From: JBBQTU01 sp038213005
Lineage (GTDB): Bacteria > Planctomycetota > Phycisphaerae > Tepidisphaerales > Tepidisphaeraceae
Length of the DNA: 6,642 nt
NCBI GenBank assembly: GCA_038213005.1
Contig: JBBQTU010000228.1
Coordinates: forward strand, 1-6,642
Direction: 5' to 3'
Positions 5,721 through 6,642 of this stretch are shown here, in pieces. Below the pieces are notes generated by a model. It was not told the DNA's origin. It was given only the letters and a program-made list of their open reading frames with translations, and made no database searches. Numbering within the stretch: position 1 is the first letter of the stretch; every line of letters starts with the position of its first letter. Both the position numbers and the translations under genes were made by a program.

Positions 5721-5849
5721 GGCAGGTGCTACCTCGGGGAGATCAACGACTCGCAGGAACCCGCATTGCAGCGAACCCTGTTGGTCTTCGATGAAGACGC
5801 CGGCCAGTCACGGCTGTTGTCGCTGTTTCCCGATGATCGCAACATCTGA
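5721..5849 (+). pseudogene. IS1634-like transposase, N-terminal fragment
   Basis: The frame reads G-R-C-Y-L-G-E-I-N-D-S-Q, then R-T-L-L-V-F-D-E-D and L-S-L-F-P-D-D-R-N-I before TGA at 5847-5849. I recognise this as the conserved segment near the N terminus of IS4/IS1634-like DDE transposases, which carry C-Y-L-G-E-[IL]-N-D-S and V-F-[DN]-E followed by a L-F-P motif. The preceding 40 or so residues and the whole catalytic domain are missing, and no start codon or ribosome site serves it. It begins within a few bases of the response regulator stop. It is a relic, not a working gene. The family call is from motif memory. Confidence 0.6.
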
Positions 5850-5879
5850 CGTGCCCACCAAAGTATTGTGTGATCTGGA

Positions 5880-6503
5880 TTGCAATTTGCTGGGGGGGTA
5901 AATTCATTGCCATCTTTCGGCAAGGGCGGATGGTCTTCTCGGGCTGGCTGCGCCAGCGATTATGCCAACCGCCCGGTGAACTATGTGAGTTTCGGCGACT
6001 CGATGCGCTTCACCAACTGGCTGCACAATGACCAGCCCTCTACTGGTGTACAGAACGCCAGCACCACGGAAGATGGGACGTACTTCATCAACGGCAAAAC
6101 CAGCGACTCGGACCTGCAGACCGTCAGCCGCAAGACCACCGGCGCAACCTGGGCGGTGACCAGCGAGGATGAGTGGTACAAGGCGGCGTATTACAACCCG
6201 GCCAGCAACAGCTACTACCTGTATCCTACCCGGAGCGACACGGCTCCGGGGAATGACATGACGGATGTGTCGCACAACAACGCCAATATTTACACCGACG
6301 GAACAAACTACCCCATCGACTCCGGCAAGTACACAACGGTGGGCGGCCAGTTTGCGAACTCCACCAGCCCCTACGACACGTTTGACCAGGGCGGCAACGT
6401 CTCGGAGTGGAACGAGGCGATTGTCTACGGTTCGAATCGCGGGCTTCGGGGCGGGTCGTTCTACGACCACGACAACGACCTGAGGTCCGCCGCACGCTAC
6501 GAC
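5880..6503 (+). pseudogene. SUMF1/FGE-like domain protein, 5'-truncated and cut by IS21
   Basis: Recognisable homology begins near 5955 with S-D-Y-A-N-R-P-V-N-Y-V-S-F and F-T-N-W-L-H-N. It continues through Q-N-A-S-T-T-E-D-G-T-Y, W-A-V-T-S-E-D-E-W-Y-K-A-A-Y-Y, F-D-Q-G-G-N-V-S-E-W-N-E and L-R-G-G-S-F-Y-D-H. This is the C-terminal two-thirds of a formylglycine-generating-enzyme-sulfatase (SUMF1) fold, of the sort common in secreted planctomycete proteins. The N-terminal part with signal peptide and the K-Y-E-V-T-N-like motif is absent. The open frame can begin at TTG 5880 or TTG 5907; GGGGGGG lies eight bases before the latter, but I consider both accidental. After R-Y-D the frame enters IS21 sequence at 6504 and ends nine codons later at TGA 6531. 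The remaining C terminus presumably lies beyond the insertion, outside the window. Catalytic oxygenase or sulfatase activation is not implied, since most such domains have other roles. Confidence 0.7.
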
Positions 6504-6591
6504 TGTCCAGCGACAATTAAAATCCGCCAGTGACGACAATTAGAATCCGCCAGTTGAACTGGGATTCGACGACGATGTTTTGGACTCAAAC

Positions 6592-6599
6592 AAAGGGAG
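6592..6599 (+). promoter_or_regulatory. Shine-Dalgarno site of istA
   Basis: AAAGGGAG ends eight bases before the ATG at 6608. The spacing is suitable and supports that start. Confidence 0.5.
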
Positions 6600-6607
6600 T
6601 TCAGGGC

Positions 6608-6642
6608 ATGGTGACAGATCGCCAGGTGAGGAGACTTATGTC
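6608..6642 (+). CDS. istA: IstA transposase of IS21 family, N-terminal start only
   Basis: Only 11 full codons fit in the window: M-V-T-D-R-Q-V-R-R-L-M. This is the typical opening of IS21-family IstA proteins, the DDE transposase that acts with the IstB AAA+ ATPase. The terminal-repeat structure directly upstream and a well-spaced ribosome site support the call. Whether the transposase is intact cannot be judged. Confidence 0.7.
   Translation, partial: MVTDRQVRRLM

Larger units (their letters stand above)
6504..6642 (+). mobile_element. IS21-family insertion sequence, left end
   Basis: The element begins with TG at 6504 (TGTCCAG) and carries two 20-base subterminal repeats, CGACAATTAAAATCCGCCAG at 6511-6530 and CGACAATTAGAATCCGCCAG at 6534-6553. 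They differ at one base and have a 23-base period. Repeated transposase-binding sites just inside the ends and a terminal TG are hallmarks of IS21. istA starts at 6608. The right end, istB and the target duplication lie outside the window. The boundary is supported because SUMF1 homology stops exactly there. Confidence 0.8.

Noticed and set aside
5729..5923. A 64-codon minus-strand open frame over the transposase relic
   Set aside because: It is antisense to the recognised transposase fragment and has no known motif or ribosome site.

Overview
This is a GC-rich bacterial window with one main gene strand (+). Several traits point to a planctomycete, probably Phycisphaerae-like: a SUMF1-type secreted-protein fragment of the kind abundant there, few Shine-Dalgarno sites, -10-like hexamers placed almost on top of start codons, and an interspersed repeat near the left edge that translates on the minus strand as K-C-E-Y-R-N-S-K-like text. 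The assignment is inference; no rRNA or other phylogenetic marker is present.

Layout. Positions 1-157 hold only the interspersed repeat and possible promoter sequence. A XerC/XerD-type tyrosine recombinase (179-1120) is followed 40 bases later by a standalone ABC-3 family metal permease (1161-2027). The 322-base gap 2028-2349 is mostly a 225-bp non-autonomous transposon-like element: 13-bp perfect terminal inverted repeats, a 9-bp flanking direct repeat, and four triloop hairpins arranged as two inverted, diverged arms. Next come larB (2350-3135) and nnrD (3135-4004), joined by a TAATG stop/start overlap; both products act on nicotinamide or nicotinate dinucleotide chemistry. A secreted or lipid-anchored TIM-barrel glycoside hydrolase-like protein (4146-5240) and a single-domain response regulator (5300-5719) follow, each with a recognisable promoter of its own.

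From 5720 to the right edge the DNA is a junction of mobile-element debris. It holds an N-terminal fragment of an IS1634-like transposase (5721-5849), then a SUMF1/formylglycine-generating-enzyme-like gene lacking its 5' part (about 5880-6503). That gene is cut at a codon boundary by the left end of an IS21-family element (6504 onward), whose istA starts at 6608 and runs off the window.

The least ordinary feature is the hairpin-armed element at 2053-2295. Its two arms differ in sequence, but matching changes on both sides of each stem keep all four stems perfect. The larB-nnrD coupling without other lar genes is the most interesting metabolic observation.
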